A DNA stretch of 34,055 bases. Source: Enterococcus diestrammenae. Its GTDB lineage: Bacteria > Bacillota > Bacilli > Lactobacillales > Enterococcaceae. The stretch covers positions 1 to 34,055 of the forward strand of contig NZ_MAEI01000031.1 in NCBI RefSeq assembly GCF_009933255.1, written 5' to 3'. Both the position numbers and the translations under genes were made by a program. Shown here piece by piece: positions 25,171 through 33,055 of this stretch (its first letter is position 1; every line of letters starts with the position of its first letter). Under the pieces are notes generated by a model, which ran no database searches, was not told the origin of the DNA, and saw nothing but the letters and a program-made list of their open reading frames with translations.

Positions 25171-25263
25171 ATGCTAGCCTACGAGGAGGAAATTCAGAGT
25201 TGCAAAAGCGCGCTTATCAATTTTCACACTGTTTTTATAAGGAGTCCGGCTTTTGATGCCTAA
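25171..25263 (+). other. Short ORF remnant
   Basis: A 30-codon reading frame from ATG 25171 (MLAYEEEIQ...RSPAFDA) has no recognisable domain. Open reading in the same frame extends upstream without a start. It lies in a run of degenerate coding sequence and is probably a remnant. No gene is claimed. Confidence 0.25.
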
Positions 25264-25298
25264 TCATTGACAGAAAAAGGACTAAACTTGTTTAATGA

Positions 25299-25505
25299 AT
25301 GAAGCAACTGCTGATTAAGAAAGGTATCCCCTTCTTAATCAGTGGAGAAAAGAGGCATAAGTCATTGGGTGGCGCTCATTTTTCAAAAAAACGATTTTAT
25401 CGAGAATATGCCCTGCAAGATGGACAACTAATTACCGGCCAAAATCCTTTTTCTGTACGAGCCGTGGCTAAATTATTACTTCAAGCAATTTCTGTGAAGG
25501 GCTGA
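25299..25505 (+). pseudogene. C-terminal fragment of a DJ-1/PfpI-like protein
   Basis: A 68-aa frame whose second half, ALQDGQLITGQNPFSVRAVA, matches the conserved C-terminal end of DJ-1/PfpI/ThiJ proteins (x-DG-x-LITGQNP-x-S). The N-terminal catalytic Cys domain is absent, and no ribosome site precedes ATG 25299. It is therefore most likely a decayed gene rather than a functional small protein. Confidence 0.5.
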
Positions 25506-25520
25506 GGATGAACTGGCTGA

Positions 25521-25733
25521 GACTATCTCCTTCAAATCACTGTTGGCTGGGGATTAGCGATGGGCAATGCCTCTGAGGAGCTGAAGGCAGTCGCAGATGA
25601 AGTCATTGGCGGAGTAGACGACGACGGTATTTATCATTATTGTCTCCGCCAAGGGTTGATTTCAGCAGCTGATTGCGGGCACTTTTCTATCGGTAAATTG
25701 GTCGTTTTCAGAAAAAATCATGCTTTTCATTGA
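25521..25733 (+). pseudogene. C-terminal fragment of a Cof-type HAD phosphatase
   Basis: The frame runs from 25521 to TGA 25731-25733 and includes VGWGLAMGNASEELKAVADE and DDDGIYHYCLRQGLI. This is the typical end of Cof-type HAD hydrolases: the GxAMGNA motif, then the VADEV helix and the DEDG-I tail. The upstream HAD core is missing and a stop codon (TGA 25518-25520) interrupts it. Its stop region overlaps the -35 of the M-box promoter. Confidence 0.6.
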
Positions 25734-25758
25734 CCTTCTTTAGAAAACAAGCTATGAT
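25730..25758 (+). promoter_or_regulatory. Promoter of the M-box/mgtA transcript
   Basis: TTGACC (25730-25735) and TATGAT (25753-25758) are separated by 17 bp. Initiation would fall near 25765, about 15 bp before the riboswitch aptamer. Confidence 0.85.
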
Positions 25759-25778
25759 GAAGGTACAATTAAATAATT

Positions 25779-25932
25779 GTTAGGTGAGGCTCCTATATGG
25801 ACACAGGCTGCTGCCGCGAAAGAATCGAGAGACTCTTAGATGGTAGAACAGGTTTGATCGTGAAGGTCAAACACAACGTAGCTGACTAGTTGCAATGCTA
25901 GTCTACGCCCTATAGTGCTAAAGCTCTACGAT
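25779..25932 (+). promoter_or_regulatory. M-box (ykoK) magnesium riboswitch aptamer
   Basis: The 5' signature GTTAGGTGAGGCTCCTATAT (25779-25798), the GCTGCTGCCGC region (25807-25817) and the 3' signature AGTGCTAAAGCTCTACGAT (25915-25933) are those of the M-box family, which binds Mg2+ and stops transcription when Mg2+ is plentiful. Downstream lies an MgtA-type transporter, the expected target. Confidence 0.93.
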
Positions 25933-25952
25933 GATAAAACGTAGCCTTTTTT
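25923..25952 (+). terminator. M-box expression-platform terminator
   Basis: The 3' part of the aptamer (ctacg 25926-25930) can pair with cgtag (25940-25944), followed by CC and six T (25947-25952). Forming this hairpin uses part of the aptamer, as expected of a switch. Confidence 0.65.
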
Positions 25953-25983
25953 GCGCGCGCTCATGGTAGAGCGGGCGCTTTTT
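25953..25983 (+). terminator. Second, GC-rich terminator hairpin behind the M-box
   Basis: A 10-position stem with one mismatch (25953-25962 with 25969-25978) has a 6-nt loop and five T (25979-25983). Its loop and right arm (gtagagc 25966-25972) can also pair perfectly with gctctac (25923-25929) in the aptamer end, so it may be part of the switch. Confidence 0.65.
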
Positions 25984-26264
25984 CGCTATTTTCGGGGAGT
26001 TAATGGCGCAAATCTGGCTTGTCTGTTTTCCGAGGAAAACTCATTGCGTAGTGTATGACGGCTTTCTCATGTGGAGGCTACCCTTTTGCAAAACGTTTGT
26101 CGAGAAAGTTGGGGAGTCGATAAGGCTTACCCTAGCCAAATTTTTCTACAAGGTTCTAAAAAGGTTGACGGGATGGAGAGGTTTCGTTTGCTTTTCAAAT
26201 AATTTTAAACCAAAGAAAGGATGAAAGAGATGGAAGCCCCCAGTTTTAGATCACGAATAAGACC
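25984..26264 (+). other. Long leader between M-box and mgtA
   Basis: About 280 bp of untranslated leader with no convincing gene. A 73-codon frame at 26003-26224 starts only 4 bp after a ggggag site and has no recognisable domain; I leave it out. The next structure is the hairpin at 26265. Confidence 0.45.
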
Positions 26265-26303
26265 GCTTTAGGGGGATCTTCCTCCTAAAGCTTGAGGAGG
26301 AAG
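26265..26303 (+). promoter_or_regulatory. Hairpin and candidate Shine-Dalgarno switch of mgtA
   Basis: A 12-bp hairpin (26265-26276 with 26280-26291, one wobble) lies just before the ribosome site. The segment CTTCCTCC (26278-26285), part of that hairpin, is perfectly complementary to GGAGGAAG (26296-26303), the ribosome site. The two pairings exclude each other, so the leader could switch translation on or off. This is a prediction from base pairing only. Confidence 0.5.
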
Positions 26304-26307
26304 TAGT

Positions 26308-28896
26308 ATGTTGAAAAAAACACTTACAAAAGATATGGAATTGAAAAAATTAGCCTTGATGTCAGAGCGGGAACTTTTGATGTATTTGCGGACATCAACG
26401 GCGGGTCTGTCAGAAGCCGATGCCAAAGAGCGCTTGGAGGAATACGGACCAAATCTCGTGAATGCTCAGAAACCGCGAACTGGCTTGCAAATTATTTTAG
26501 GAGCGCTGAAGGATCCTTTTGTGCTGGTGCTTTTGTTACTGATGATTGTCTCCGGATTGACGGGGGATGTGGAAGGCATGCTGGTAATGGGAGGCATGGT
26601 GATAGCTTCGGTGGTGATCACTTTTGTGCAAGAATATCGCTCAGAAAAAGCCAGTTTTGCTCTGAAGGAAATGATTGAAAATACCGCGACTGTCATTCGC
26701 AGTGGCGTGCCTCGTGAGATTTCCATGGATGAAGTGGTCCCTGGGGATTTGATCACTTTGGCGACTGGCGATATGATTCCCGCCGATGCGTTATTGTTGT
26801 GGACCAATGACTTGTTTGTCAACCAAGCTTCCTTGACGGGTGAATCATTGCCGGTGGAAAAAGGCCTGCGCCAGACAGAGGCTGAAACAGCGCAAGCGGC
26901 AGTGGATTTTCCTGATCTCGTTTTTATGGGCACCGATGTGTTAAGTGGGCAAGGGCAAGCGATTATTTTGAAAACCGGGCAAAATACCTTCTTTGGTGAT
27001 ATAGCCTATACGGCCACCGAAAAGCGAGGCGCGACGGCTTTTGATACCGGGCTAAAAAAAGTCAGCAAGCTATTATTGAGTCTGGTGTTGGTGTTATTTC
27101 CGGTGGTGTTCTTACTCAATGGTTTTACAAAAGGCGATTGGGGTGGGGCCTTCTTCTTTGCCATTGCGGTGGCGGTAGGTTTGACACCAGAAATGCTGCC
27201 GATGATTGTCACTAGCAATTTGGCGAAAGGGGCGTTGAATTTGTCCCGCCATCAAGTCATCGTCAAGGAGCTGCCGGCAATCCAAAACCTCGGAGGCATG
27301 GATATCTTGTGTACCGATAAGACTGGCACGATTACGGAAGATCGGGTGGTTTTGGTGGAACATCTTGATCCATTAGGTGAAGTAAATCAGCAGGTCTTGC
27401 AGCTGGCTTATCTGAATTCCCACTATCAAACTGGTTGGAAAAATGTGATGGATGTGGCGGTGATCGAGTATTTTCAAAAGCAAAACCAATCACTGCCCTA
27501 CCAAGAGATTGTGAAGATTGACGAATTACCTTTTGATTTTTCGCGGCGGCGTTTGTCTGTCATCCTCCAGGTGGATGGGCACCAACTGATGATTGCCAAA
27601 GGCGCGGTGGAGGAGATGGCGGATGTCTGCAAGTACGTCGAAATCGCTGGTCAGGTGCAGTTGTTGACGCCGGCCCTCAAAGAAACCATGGGACGCCTCA
27701 ATCAAGAGTTAAACGAACAGGGGATGCGGGTGATAGCAGTCGCCGTCAAACGAGATGCCCACAAGGACGCTACTTATACGGTGGCAGATGAAAACGACTT
27801 GACCTTGATCGGCTACATGGCCTTTTTGGATCCGGCTAAAACATCGGCTGCCAGTGCTCTCGCAGCCTTGAAAGACCATGGCGTGACGGTCAAAGTCTTG
27901 ACTGGCGACAATCCTTTCGTAGCAAAAAAAGTCTGTAGTGATGTCGGAATCGCTGTGGGGAAAATTTTGTTAGGTAGCGATATCGAGGCCCTCAGTGATG
28001 AGGAACTGGCTGCAAAAGTTGGTGAAACCCATCTTTATGCCAAACTCAATCCTATGCAAAAAGCGCGCCTGATTGGTGTTATGCAGCAAAAGGGTCATAC
28101 TGTTGGCTTCATGGGGGATGGAATCAATGATGCGCCAGCTTTGCGGAAGGCTGATGTGGGGATCTCGGTGGATACCGCAGCGGATATCACCAAAGATGCG
28201 AGTTCGATCATCTTGCTAGAAAAATCCTTACAAGTCTTGGAGGCGGGGGTCATCGAAGGGCGCAAAGTCTTTTTCAATATGATGAAATACATCAAGATTA
28301 CTTTGTCCTCTAACTTTGGCAACGTCTTTTCGATTTTAGCTGCCAGTGCATTCCTACCCTTTTTGCCGATGGTGTCTCTGCAATTGTTACTGCAAAACTT
28401 GATCTATGATTTTGCCCAGTTGACGATACCTTGGGACCATGTGGATGAAGAAGAGTTGCGGCAACCAGCTAGTTGGCAAATCAAGGATATCTTCCGCTTT
28501 ACTGTGGTGATTGGTCCGGTGAGCTCGTTTTTTGATATTTTGACTTACTTGGTGATGTGGTTTGCTTTAGGTGCCAATACTGTGGCCACTGCAGGACTGT
28601 TCCAAACAGGTTGGTTTTTAGTAGGTTTAACGACCCAAACGTTAGTGGTTCATTTGATTCGCACTAGAAAACTATCCTTTATCCAAAGCCGTGCTTCTTG
28701 GCCAGTCTTATTGGCAAGTGGTGGGGCGCTAGCAGCAGGCTTTTTGCTAGTCTTAACGCCCCTCAGTCAATTTTTCGATTTTTCCCGCTTACCAGGAGCC
28801 TACTTTGGCTGGTTCTTCTTGATCGTCGCTGGCTACTTGGTGACGTTGGAAGTGGTCAAGCACGTGTATATTCGTAAGACCGGGAGTTGGTTGTAA
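26308..28896 (+). CDS. mgtA: Magnesium-translocating P-type ATPase, MgtA type
   Basis: An 862-aa P3B-type ATPase for Mg2+ uptake across the cytoplasmic membrane. The N-terminal cation-ATPase domain (about 20-90) is followed by helices near 68-84 and 92-108. The actuator domain has LTGES (176-180). The phosphorylation site is DKTGT with the acceptor Asp337. The ion-site region is GLTPEMLPMI (291-300), the nucleotide-binding domain lies between about 345 and 590, and MGDGINDAPALRKADVG (about 608-624) forms the hinge. Six further C-terminal helices follow. The M-box upstream argues for Mg2+ rather than Ca2+ as substrate. Confidence 0.95.
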   Translation: MLKKTLTKDMELKKLALMSERELLMYLRTSTAGLSEADAKERLEEYGPNLVNAQKPRTGLQIILGALKDPFVLVLLLLMIVSGLTGDVEGMLVMGGMVIASVVITFVQEYRSEKASFALKEMIENTATVIRSGVPREISMDEVVPGDLITLATGDMIPADALLLWTNDLFVNQASLTGESLPVEKGLRQTEAETAQAAVDFPDLVFMGTDVLSGQGQAIILKTGQNTFFGDIAYTATEKRGATAFDTGLKKVSKLLLSLVLVLFPVVFLLNGFTKGDWGGAFFFAIAVAVGLTPEMLPMIVTSNLAKGALNLSRHQVIVKELPAIQNLGGMDILCTDKTGTITEDRVVLVEHLDPLGEVNQQVLQLAYLNSHYQTGWKNVMDVAVIEYFQKQNQSLPYQEIVKIDELPFDFSRRRLSVILQVDGHQLMIAKGAVEEMADVCKYVEIAGQVQLLTPALKETMGRLNQELNEQGMRVIAVAVKRDAHKDATYTVADENDLTLIGYMAFLDPAKTSAASALAALKDHGVTVKVLTGDNPFVAKKVCSDVGIAVGKILLGSDIEALSDEELAAKVGETHLYAKLNPMQKARLIGVMQQKGHTVGFMGDGINDAPALRKADVGISVDTAADITKDASSIILLEKSLQVLEAGVIEGRKVFFNMMKYIKITLSSNFGNVFSILAASAFLPFLPMVSLQLLLQNLIYDFAQLTIPWDHVDEEELRQPASWQIKDIFRFTVVIGPVSSFFDILTYLVMWFALGANTVATAGLFQTGWFLVGLTTQTLVVHLIRTRKLSFIQSRASWPVLLASGGALAAGFLLVLTPLSQFFDFSRLPGAYFGWFFLIVAGYLVTLEVVKHVYIRKTGSWL

Positions 28897-28974
28897 GAAA
28901 GGCAAGCGCTAAAAAGAAGCTGTGTCTTTGAAGTGTTTATTTGAAACTCAGAGGTTCGGTTACAACTTACACTC

Positions 28975-29003
28975 TTGAGTTTTCGACTAGCTTGCTATAT
29001 GAT
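28975..29003 (+). promoter_or_regulatory. Promoter of the thiamine-salvage transcript
   Basis: TTGAGT (28975-28980) and TATGAT (28998-29003) have a 17-bp spacer. Transcription would begin near 29010, just before the TPP riboswitch. This separates the thi operon from mgtA. Confidence 0.8.
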
Positions 29004-29022
29004 AACAACAAGTGAATTTTGT

Positions 29023-29102
29023 TTGCGGGGGGACGCTGCGGCGTTGAGAAGGTAAAACCTGACCCTTTGAACCTGTTTGGTTGAGACCAGCGTAGGGAGC
29101 AA
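29023..29102 (+). promoter_or_regulatory. TPP riboswitch (THI element)
   Basis: The signature parts are present: GGGGGGACGC (29027-29036), TTGAGA (29044-29049), ACCCTTTGAACCTG (29062-29075), and ACCAGCGTAGGGA (29086-29098). The closing stem is ttgc (29023-29026) with gcaa (29099-29102). TPP binding would favour the terminator that follows. The enzymes downstream are thiamine salvage proteins, the expected target. Confidence 0.96.
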
Positions 29103-29128
29103 TTGTCTGAGGGAAAGATCGTTTTTTC

Positions 29129-29159
29129 AAGGCACTCTTCTGCTGGGAGAGTGCCTTTT
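29129..29159 (+). terminator. TPP riboswitch terminator
   Basis: A 10-bp stem (aaggcactct 29129-29138 with agagtgcctt 29148-29157) with a 9-nt loop runs into TTTT (29156-29159). It is the expression platform of the riboswitch. Confidence 0.85.
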
Positions 29160-29422
29160 CTGTCGTCTTTTTTCGAGAGTAAGGGATAGAGCAGCATACA
29201 TGAAAATCTTCAAATGCCAACTTCAGCGATGTATGCCGTAATCAAGGCGCTTTCCTAGAAAATTCAGGTGAAACCGATGCCTGCTAACGAGTATCCTGGG
29301 GCAATCCGGCCTGTTGAGAGAGGCAGGCGTTTGGTGCGCCTTTTGAACTGGCTGTCTTCTTTCCTGTGAATGAAATGTAGCGATTTTTGCATCGATGATA
29401 AGTTTCAGAGAGGAGCAGATTC
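29160..29422 (+). other. Leader segment between TPP terminator and thiD, with an unassigned structured stretch
   Basis: No gene is seen here apart from a 13-codon frame at 29200 without a ribosome site. Positions 29244-29250 (aaggcgc) pair perfectly with 29336-29342 (gcgcctt), enclosing about 85 nt. Inside, 29279-29284 (gcctgc) pairs with 29323-29328 (gcaggc), and short helices lie between. I looked for known riboswitch signatures and found none. The ribosome site of thiD is agaggag at about 29409-29415. Confidence 0.45.
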
Positions 29423-30229
29423 ATGAAAAAAGTAGTTAGTATAGCTGGCTCAGATTGTAGCGGTGGCGCGGGGATTCAAGCGGATTTGAAGACTTTTGCG
29501 GCTCACGGAGTGTACGGGATGTCGATCGTCACTTCAGTGGTGGCGGAAAATACAGTGCGGGTGATTTCTTATCAAGACATGACACCGACTGTGATTTGCC
29601 AGCAGGCGGACGCGGTATTTGAGGATATTTTTCCAGAAGCGGTGAAAATCGGGATGCTGTCCAGTCGGGAAACCATGCAAGCCGTGGCCACTAGTCTCAA
29701 AAAATGGCAACCGCAAAATGTGGTCCTAGATCCAGTGATGTATGCTAAAAATGGGGATGCTTTGATGGATCCCACAGCCATTGATACCTTGATTGCCGAA
29801 GTTTTACCTCTGGCAGATGTTATCACCCCCAACATCCCTGAAGCGGAAAAAATTGCGAATCGGACAATTACGACTTTAGCGGAAATGGAAGCGGCTTGCC
29901 GGGCAATCCAGCAAGTCTGTGGTGCCGCAGTACTGATCAAAGGGGGCCACAAGACGGGAGCGGCGACGGATGTTTTATTTGATGGGCATGATTTTTACCA
30001 CTATTCCGTCGAACGAGTAGATACGAAAAATACCCACGGCACCGGTTGTACTTTCTCTTCCGCGATTGCTTCTGAGCTGGCTTTGGGACGGGCACTACCG
30101 GAAGCTGTTGCAAAAGCTAAGGACTACATCACCATGGCAATCACCCATTCTTTAGCATTGGGTAAAGGACATGGTCCGACAAATCATTTCTACCAAGTGT
30201 ATCGTCAAGGATTGGAGGAACAGGCATGA
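29423..30229 (+). CDS. thiD: Hydroxymethylpyrimidine/phosphomethylpyrimidine kinase
   Basis: Phosphorylates HMP to HMP-P and then HMP-PP, the pyrimidine half of thiamine. It has 268 aa, with the ribokinase-like fold. The N-terminal AGSDCSGGAGIQADLKTF (about 8-25) is the ThiD signature. GGHKTG (about 174-179) and NTHGTGCTFSSAIA (about 206-219) with the catalytic Asp/Cys region mark the ATP site at the C-terminus. The gene starts after agaggag and overlaps thiM by 4 bp. Confidence 0.96.
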   Translation: MKKVVSIAGSDCSGGAGIQADLKTFAAHGVYGMSIVTSVVAENTVRVISYQDMTPTVICQQADAVFEDIFPEAVKIGMLSSRETMQAVATSLKKWQPQNVVLDPVMYAKNGDALMDPTAIDTLIAEVLPLADVITPNIPEAEKIANRTITTLAEMEAACRAIQQVCGAAVLIKGGHKTGAATDVLFDGHDFYHYSVERVDTKNTHGTGCTFSSAIASELALGRALPEAVAKAKDYITMAITHSLALGKGHGPTNHFYQVYRQGLEEQA

Positions 30230-31044
30230 ATCCTTATCAAAGAGCTTTAAACAACCTGCGGACGCAAAATCCTTTGGTACACCATTTGACCAACTATGTC
30301 ACGGTGAATGATTGTGCCAATATTACCTTAGCGATTGGTGGTTCGCCGATTATGGCAGATGATCTAGAGGAAGTCGCAGCGATTACTGAATTGGCACAAG
30401 CAGTGGTGATCAATATCGGTACCCTCAATGCCCGTACGGTTGAGGCGATGGTATTAGCTGGTAAAAAGGCCAATCAACTGGGAATTCCTGTGATTTTGGA
30501 TCCGGTGGGCGCAGGAGCCTCAGCTTTGCGAAACCAGACGTTGGCACGTTTACTGGCAGAAGTTCATTTTGCGGTGATTCGTGGCAATCTTTCAGAAATA
30601 CGCTTTTTGGCCGGTTTTGCCAGCGTTAACCAAGGTGTCGATGTCTCACCGGCGGATCTTTTGACAGTACAAGACAGTCAAGCTGTCGCCCAGCAGTTGG
30701 CGCTAGCTCGACAAGCGGTGGTGGTGATTACTGGGAAAGTCGACGTGGTCAGTGATGGCTTGCAGGTGGCGCTTATTGACAACGGCCATCCCACAATGAG
30801 TCGCATCACCGGGACTGGTTGTATGTTGAGTTCGTTGTTGGGGAGTTTTTGTGGCAGTCAAAAAGATTACTTTAGCGCCAGTGTGGCTGCTACTCTGGCG
30901 CTGGGTATCAGCGGGGAAATCGCCCATGAAAAAACGCAGCACCAAGGTACGGGGAGCTTTCGGGTGGCTTTGCTAGATGCGGTGAGTCAGTTGACCCCAA
31001 CTACCATGGAACAAAGGGGGCGACTTCAAATTGTCAAAGCCTGA
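30226..31044 (+). CDS. thiM: Hydroxyethylthiazole kinase
   Basis: Salvages the thiazole half of thiamine by phosphorylating THZ. It has 272 aa and a ribokinase-like fold. Conserved parts are NPLVHHLTNYVTVNDCANI (about 15-33), LDPVGAGAS (about 91-99), RGNLSEI (about 121-127) and the anion-hole region GTGCMLSSLLGSF (about 197-209). The 4-bp overlap with thiD and 14-bp overlap with thiE indicate one operon under the TPP riboswitch. Confidence 0.96.
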   Translation: MNPYQRALNNLRTQNPLVHHLTNYVTVNDCANITLAIGGSPIMADDLEEVAAITELAQAVVINIGTLNARTVEAMVLAGKKANQLGIPVILDPVGAGASALRNQTLARLLAEVHFAVIRGNLSEIRFLAGFASVNQGVDVSPADLLTVQDSQAVAQQLALARQAVVVITGKVDVVSDGLQVALIDNGHPTMSRITGTGCMLSSLLGSFCGSQKDYFSASVAATLALGISGEIAHEKTQHQGTGSFRVALLDAVSQLTPTTMEQRGRLQIVKA

Positions 31045-31666
31045 TTATGCACTGTACTTGGTGACAGATGCCAGCTGTGTCGCCGCGGACTCGCTGTTGG
31101 CTGCTGTGGCCAAAGCACTAGCCGGTGGTGTGACGATGCTGCAGTTACGGGAAAAAGAATTAGCCAGTCGCGCCTTTTACGAAGAAGCGCTGGCTATGAA
31201 ACAGTTGGCGCATCAGTATCGCGTGCCCTTGATTATCAATGACCGCTTGGACATCGCCTTGGCTTGCGACGCAGATGGTCTCCACGTGGGGCAACAGGAT
31301 TTACCCGTCGCCGCAGCCCGCAGATTGCTAGGCCCAGATAAACTAATCGGCGCCTCTGTCCAAACCGTCGCCGAAGCTATCCAAGCCCAACATGATGGGG
31401 CGGACTACCTCGGTGTCGGGGCGATGTTTGCGACAGCTACCAAACCAGATGCTCTCCCAGTCAGTCGGGAAACATTGCGAGGAATCTGCGAGGCGGTCTC
31501 AGTTCCCTTGGTTTTAATCGGTGGTCTAAATGAACAGACGCTGCCTGCCTTTAAAGGGGAACCAGTCGAAGGCGTAGCGGTGGTTTCGGCGATCTTAGCC
31601 AACCCAGATCCAAAACATGCGGCACAAAAGCTGCGCCAACAGGTGAAGGCAGTGTTGGGGGTGTAG
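31031..31666 (+). CDS. thiE: Thiamine-phosphate synthase
   Basis: Joins HMP-PP and THZ-P to form thiamine phosphate. It has 211 aa, a TIM barrel. It shows MLQLREKE (about 36-43), IINDRLDIALACDADGLHVG (about 69-88), GQQDLP (88-93), GASVQTVAEA (about 108-117) and LGVGAMFATATKPDA (about 128-142). The start is TTG 31031 within the end of thiM, after aaaggggg. No de novo genes (thiC, thiG, thiS) are present, which fits a salvage-only pathway. Confidence 0.95.
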   Translation: MSKPDYALYLVTDASCVAADSLLAAVAKALAGGVTMLQLREKELASRAFYEEALAMKQLAHQYRVPLIINDRLDIALACDADGLHVGQQDLPVAAARRLLGPDKLIGASVQTVAEAIQAQHDGADYLGVGAMFATATKPDALPVSRETLRGICEAVSVPLVLIGGLNEQTLPAFKGEPVEGVAVVSAILANPDPKHAAQKLRQQVKAVLGV

Positions 31667-31775
31667 TGCTTTGTCAGCAGCTGGCCTCCTAAATTTTTGG
31701 AGCAAGCCGCTGCTATTGATGGCAAACGAGGAAAACGCAAGTGCCGTTAGCGGGCTTCTTATCCCTCGAAATACT

Positions 31776-31819
31776 AAAAAACGATTCTTCCGGCTTCTCA
31801 GCGGAAAAATCGTTTTTTT
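31776..31819. terminator. Bidirectional terminator between thiE and the CdaR-type gene
   Basis: An 11-bp perfect stem (31776-31786 with 31808-31818) extends with five more pairs after one mismatch, and the loop is about 9 nt. T-runs flank it on the + strand (31813-31819) and A-runs on the left give T on the - strand, so both converging transcripts can end here. Confidence 0.85.
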
Positions 31820-31865
31820 GTCGTTGGTTTGAGGGGACTCGAGGAAGTTTCTTGAGGCTGTTTGG

Positions 31866-33020
31866 TTAGTTTACTTCCGTTGAACCACTGATTCCAGTCA
31901 CATTCGGCAGTTTTCGCAGCTGAAAGGCAATCGCCAAAGTCACATAATCTTTCATATTCCGCGGATTTAAACCGGTGAGAGTATGAAGGCGATTGAGCTT
32001 ATTTTGGAAGGTGTTTTTATGGATAAACAACTCCTCTGCGCCACGAGAAATGCTGCCGTTGTGTTTAGTGTAGACTTGCAACAGCTCGTCGAAGGTATCG
32101 ATTTCCCCTTCGTTTAAATTTTGAAAAATATGATTTACAAATCGCTGGATGTACTCGGGATCAATTGCGCTTAAGATAAATTCTACGTTTAAGTCGCTAA
32201 AGTTTTTCACCTGAGTAGTCATATCTTGCTTGGCCCAACTAGCAGCAATCTTGGCTTCTTCAGAACTAGCAGCTAGTCCTTTGTAGTCGTCTACGCAAGA
32301 GCCAATACCAAAAACAAAAGGCGTGTGGTAGCGATCCGTGATGTCTTTTGCCAAAGCTTCCAATAAAAAGATCAGCTGGGTGGATTCGAGCTTTTCCATG
32401 ATGATGGTCACCATCTGGTTGGAAACCGTATAGAAGGAATTGGCGTAGTGGTTAAGGCGACGATCGACAATATGGGTCAAATCTTCGTGGTTCCCGTTTT
32501 GTTTGTGGTCATCGATTTCAAAAAATCCAGTGACAACACAACGAGGCTTTTTTAAATCAATCTCTAGAATACTAGCTAAATATGCCGTTAAGCTTTCGTC
32601 ACGGGTTCTGGATAACAACATGCTGATTAAGTTGTTGTAGTTTAATTGTTGGTTGAAGTGGGTGATTTGGACCCAGTTTTCCCGGATCAAAATTTCGGTC
32701 ATTTTCTTGATGATATTGCCAAAGGGTTCGACTTCGGCTTTTTCTCCGGTGATCCCAATGATGGCGACGACTTCATCATTGAAGAGGACCGGCAGATTGA
32801 TGCCTTTGCGGGCGCCTTCAAATTGGTTGTCGTACTCGATGGTCAAGGTTTCTTTCATCCGCGCTGCTTTGAGGGCGCCAGAATGACTGGTGCCTACCCG
32901 GACTTCATCGGTACTGGCGATAATGGTGCCGGTGGTGTCGAATAAATTAATTTCAAAATGGATAATTTCTTTTAAGTTCTTCACAATTTGGGTAGCAATC
33001 TGTGGTTCTAGTTCCATCAT
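31866..33020 (-). CDS. Sugar-diacid-type transcriptional regulator, CdaR/PucR family
   Basis: About 384 aa on the minus strand. The N-terminal sugar-diacid recognition domain (about 1-130) reads IATQIVKNLKEIIHFEINLFD then IIASTDEVRVGTSHSG in part, the usual start of CdaR proteins. A GGDEF-like degenerate middle follows. The C-terminal PucR-type helix-turn-helix has TKHNGSISRGAEELFIHKNT (about 325-344). The ribosome site aaagggg precedes ATG 33020 by 4 bp and ATG 33017 by 7 bp; either may be used, and a longer reading from 33038 is unlikely. CdaR activates glycerate or galactarate genes, but none lies here, so the target is unknown. Confidence 0.85.
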   Translation of the reverse strand: MMELEPQIATQIVKNLKEIIHFEINLFDTTGTIIASTDEVRVGTSHSGALKAARMKETLTIEYDNQFEGARKGINLPVLFNDEVVAIIGITGEKAEVEPFGNIIKKMTEILIRENWVQITHFNQQLNYNNLISMLLSRTRDESLTAYLASILEIDLKKPRCVVTGFFEIDDHKQNGNHEDLTHIVDRRLNHYANSFYTVSNQMVTIIMEKLESTQLIFLLEALAKDITDRYHTPFVFGIGSCVDDYKGLAASSEEAKIAASWAKQDMTTQVKNFSDLNVEFILSAIDPEYIQRFVNHIFQNLNEGEIDTFDELLQVYTKHNGSISRGAEELFIHKNTFQNKLNRLHTLTGLNPRNMKDYVTLAIAFQLRKLPNVTGISGSTEVN

Positions 33021-33049
33021 GTAACCCCTTTCTGCCATTTATCTCATTC

Positions 33050-33055
33050 ATTATA
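33050..33055 (-). promoter_or_regulatory. Possible -10 of the CdaR-type gene
   Basis: On the minus strand the sequence reads TATAAT at 33055-33050, 30 bp upstream of the start codon. A weak TTGTTC lies upstream with a 19-bp spacer, so the promoter is uncertain. Confidence 0.4.

Noticed and set aside
26003..26224. A 73-codon frame in the mgtA leader
   Set aside because: The ggggag site is too close to the ATG, the translation shows no domain, and the frame runs through a leader after two terminators. It could be a leader peptide, but the evidence is too thin.
29244..29342. Possible cobalamin riboswitch or T-box because of the sequence caggtgaaacc
   Set aside because: The B12 box, the CCCGCNACTG core and the T-box GGTGGNACCGCG are absent, so I kept it only as an unassigned structure.
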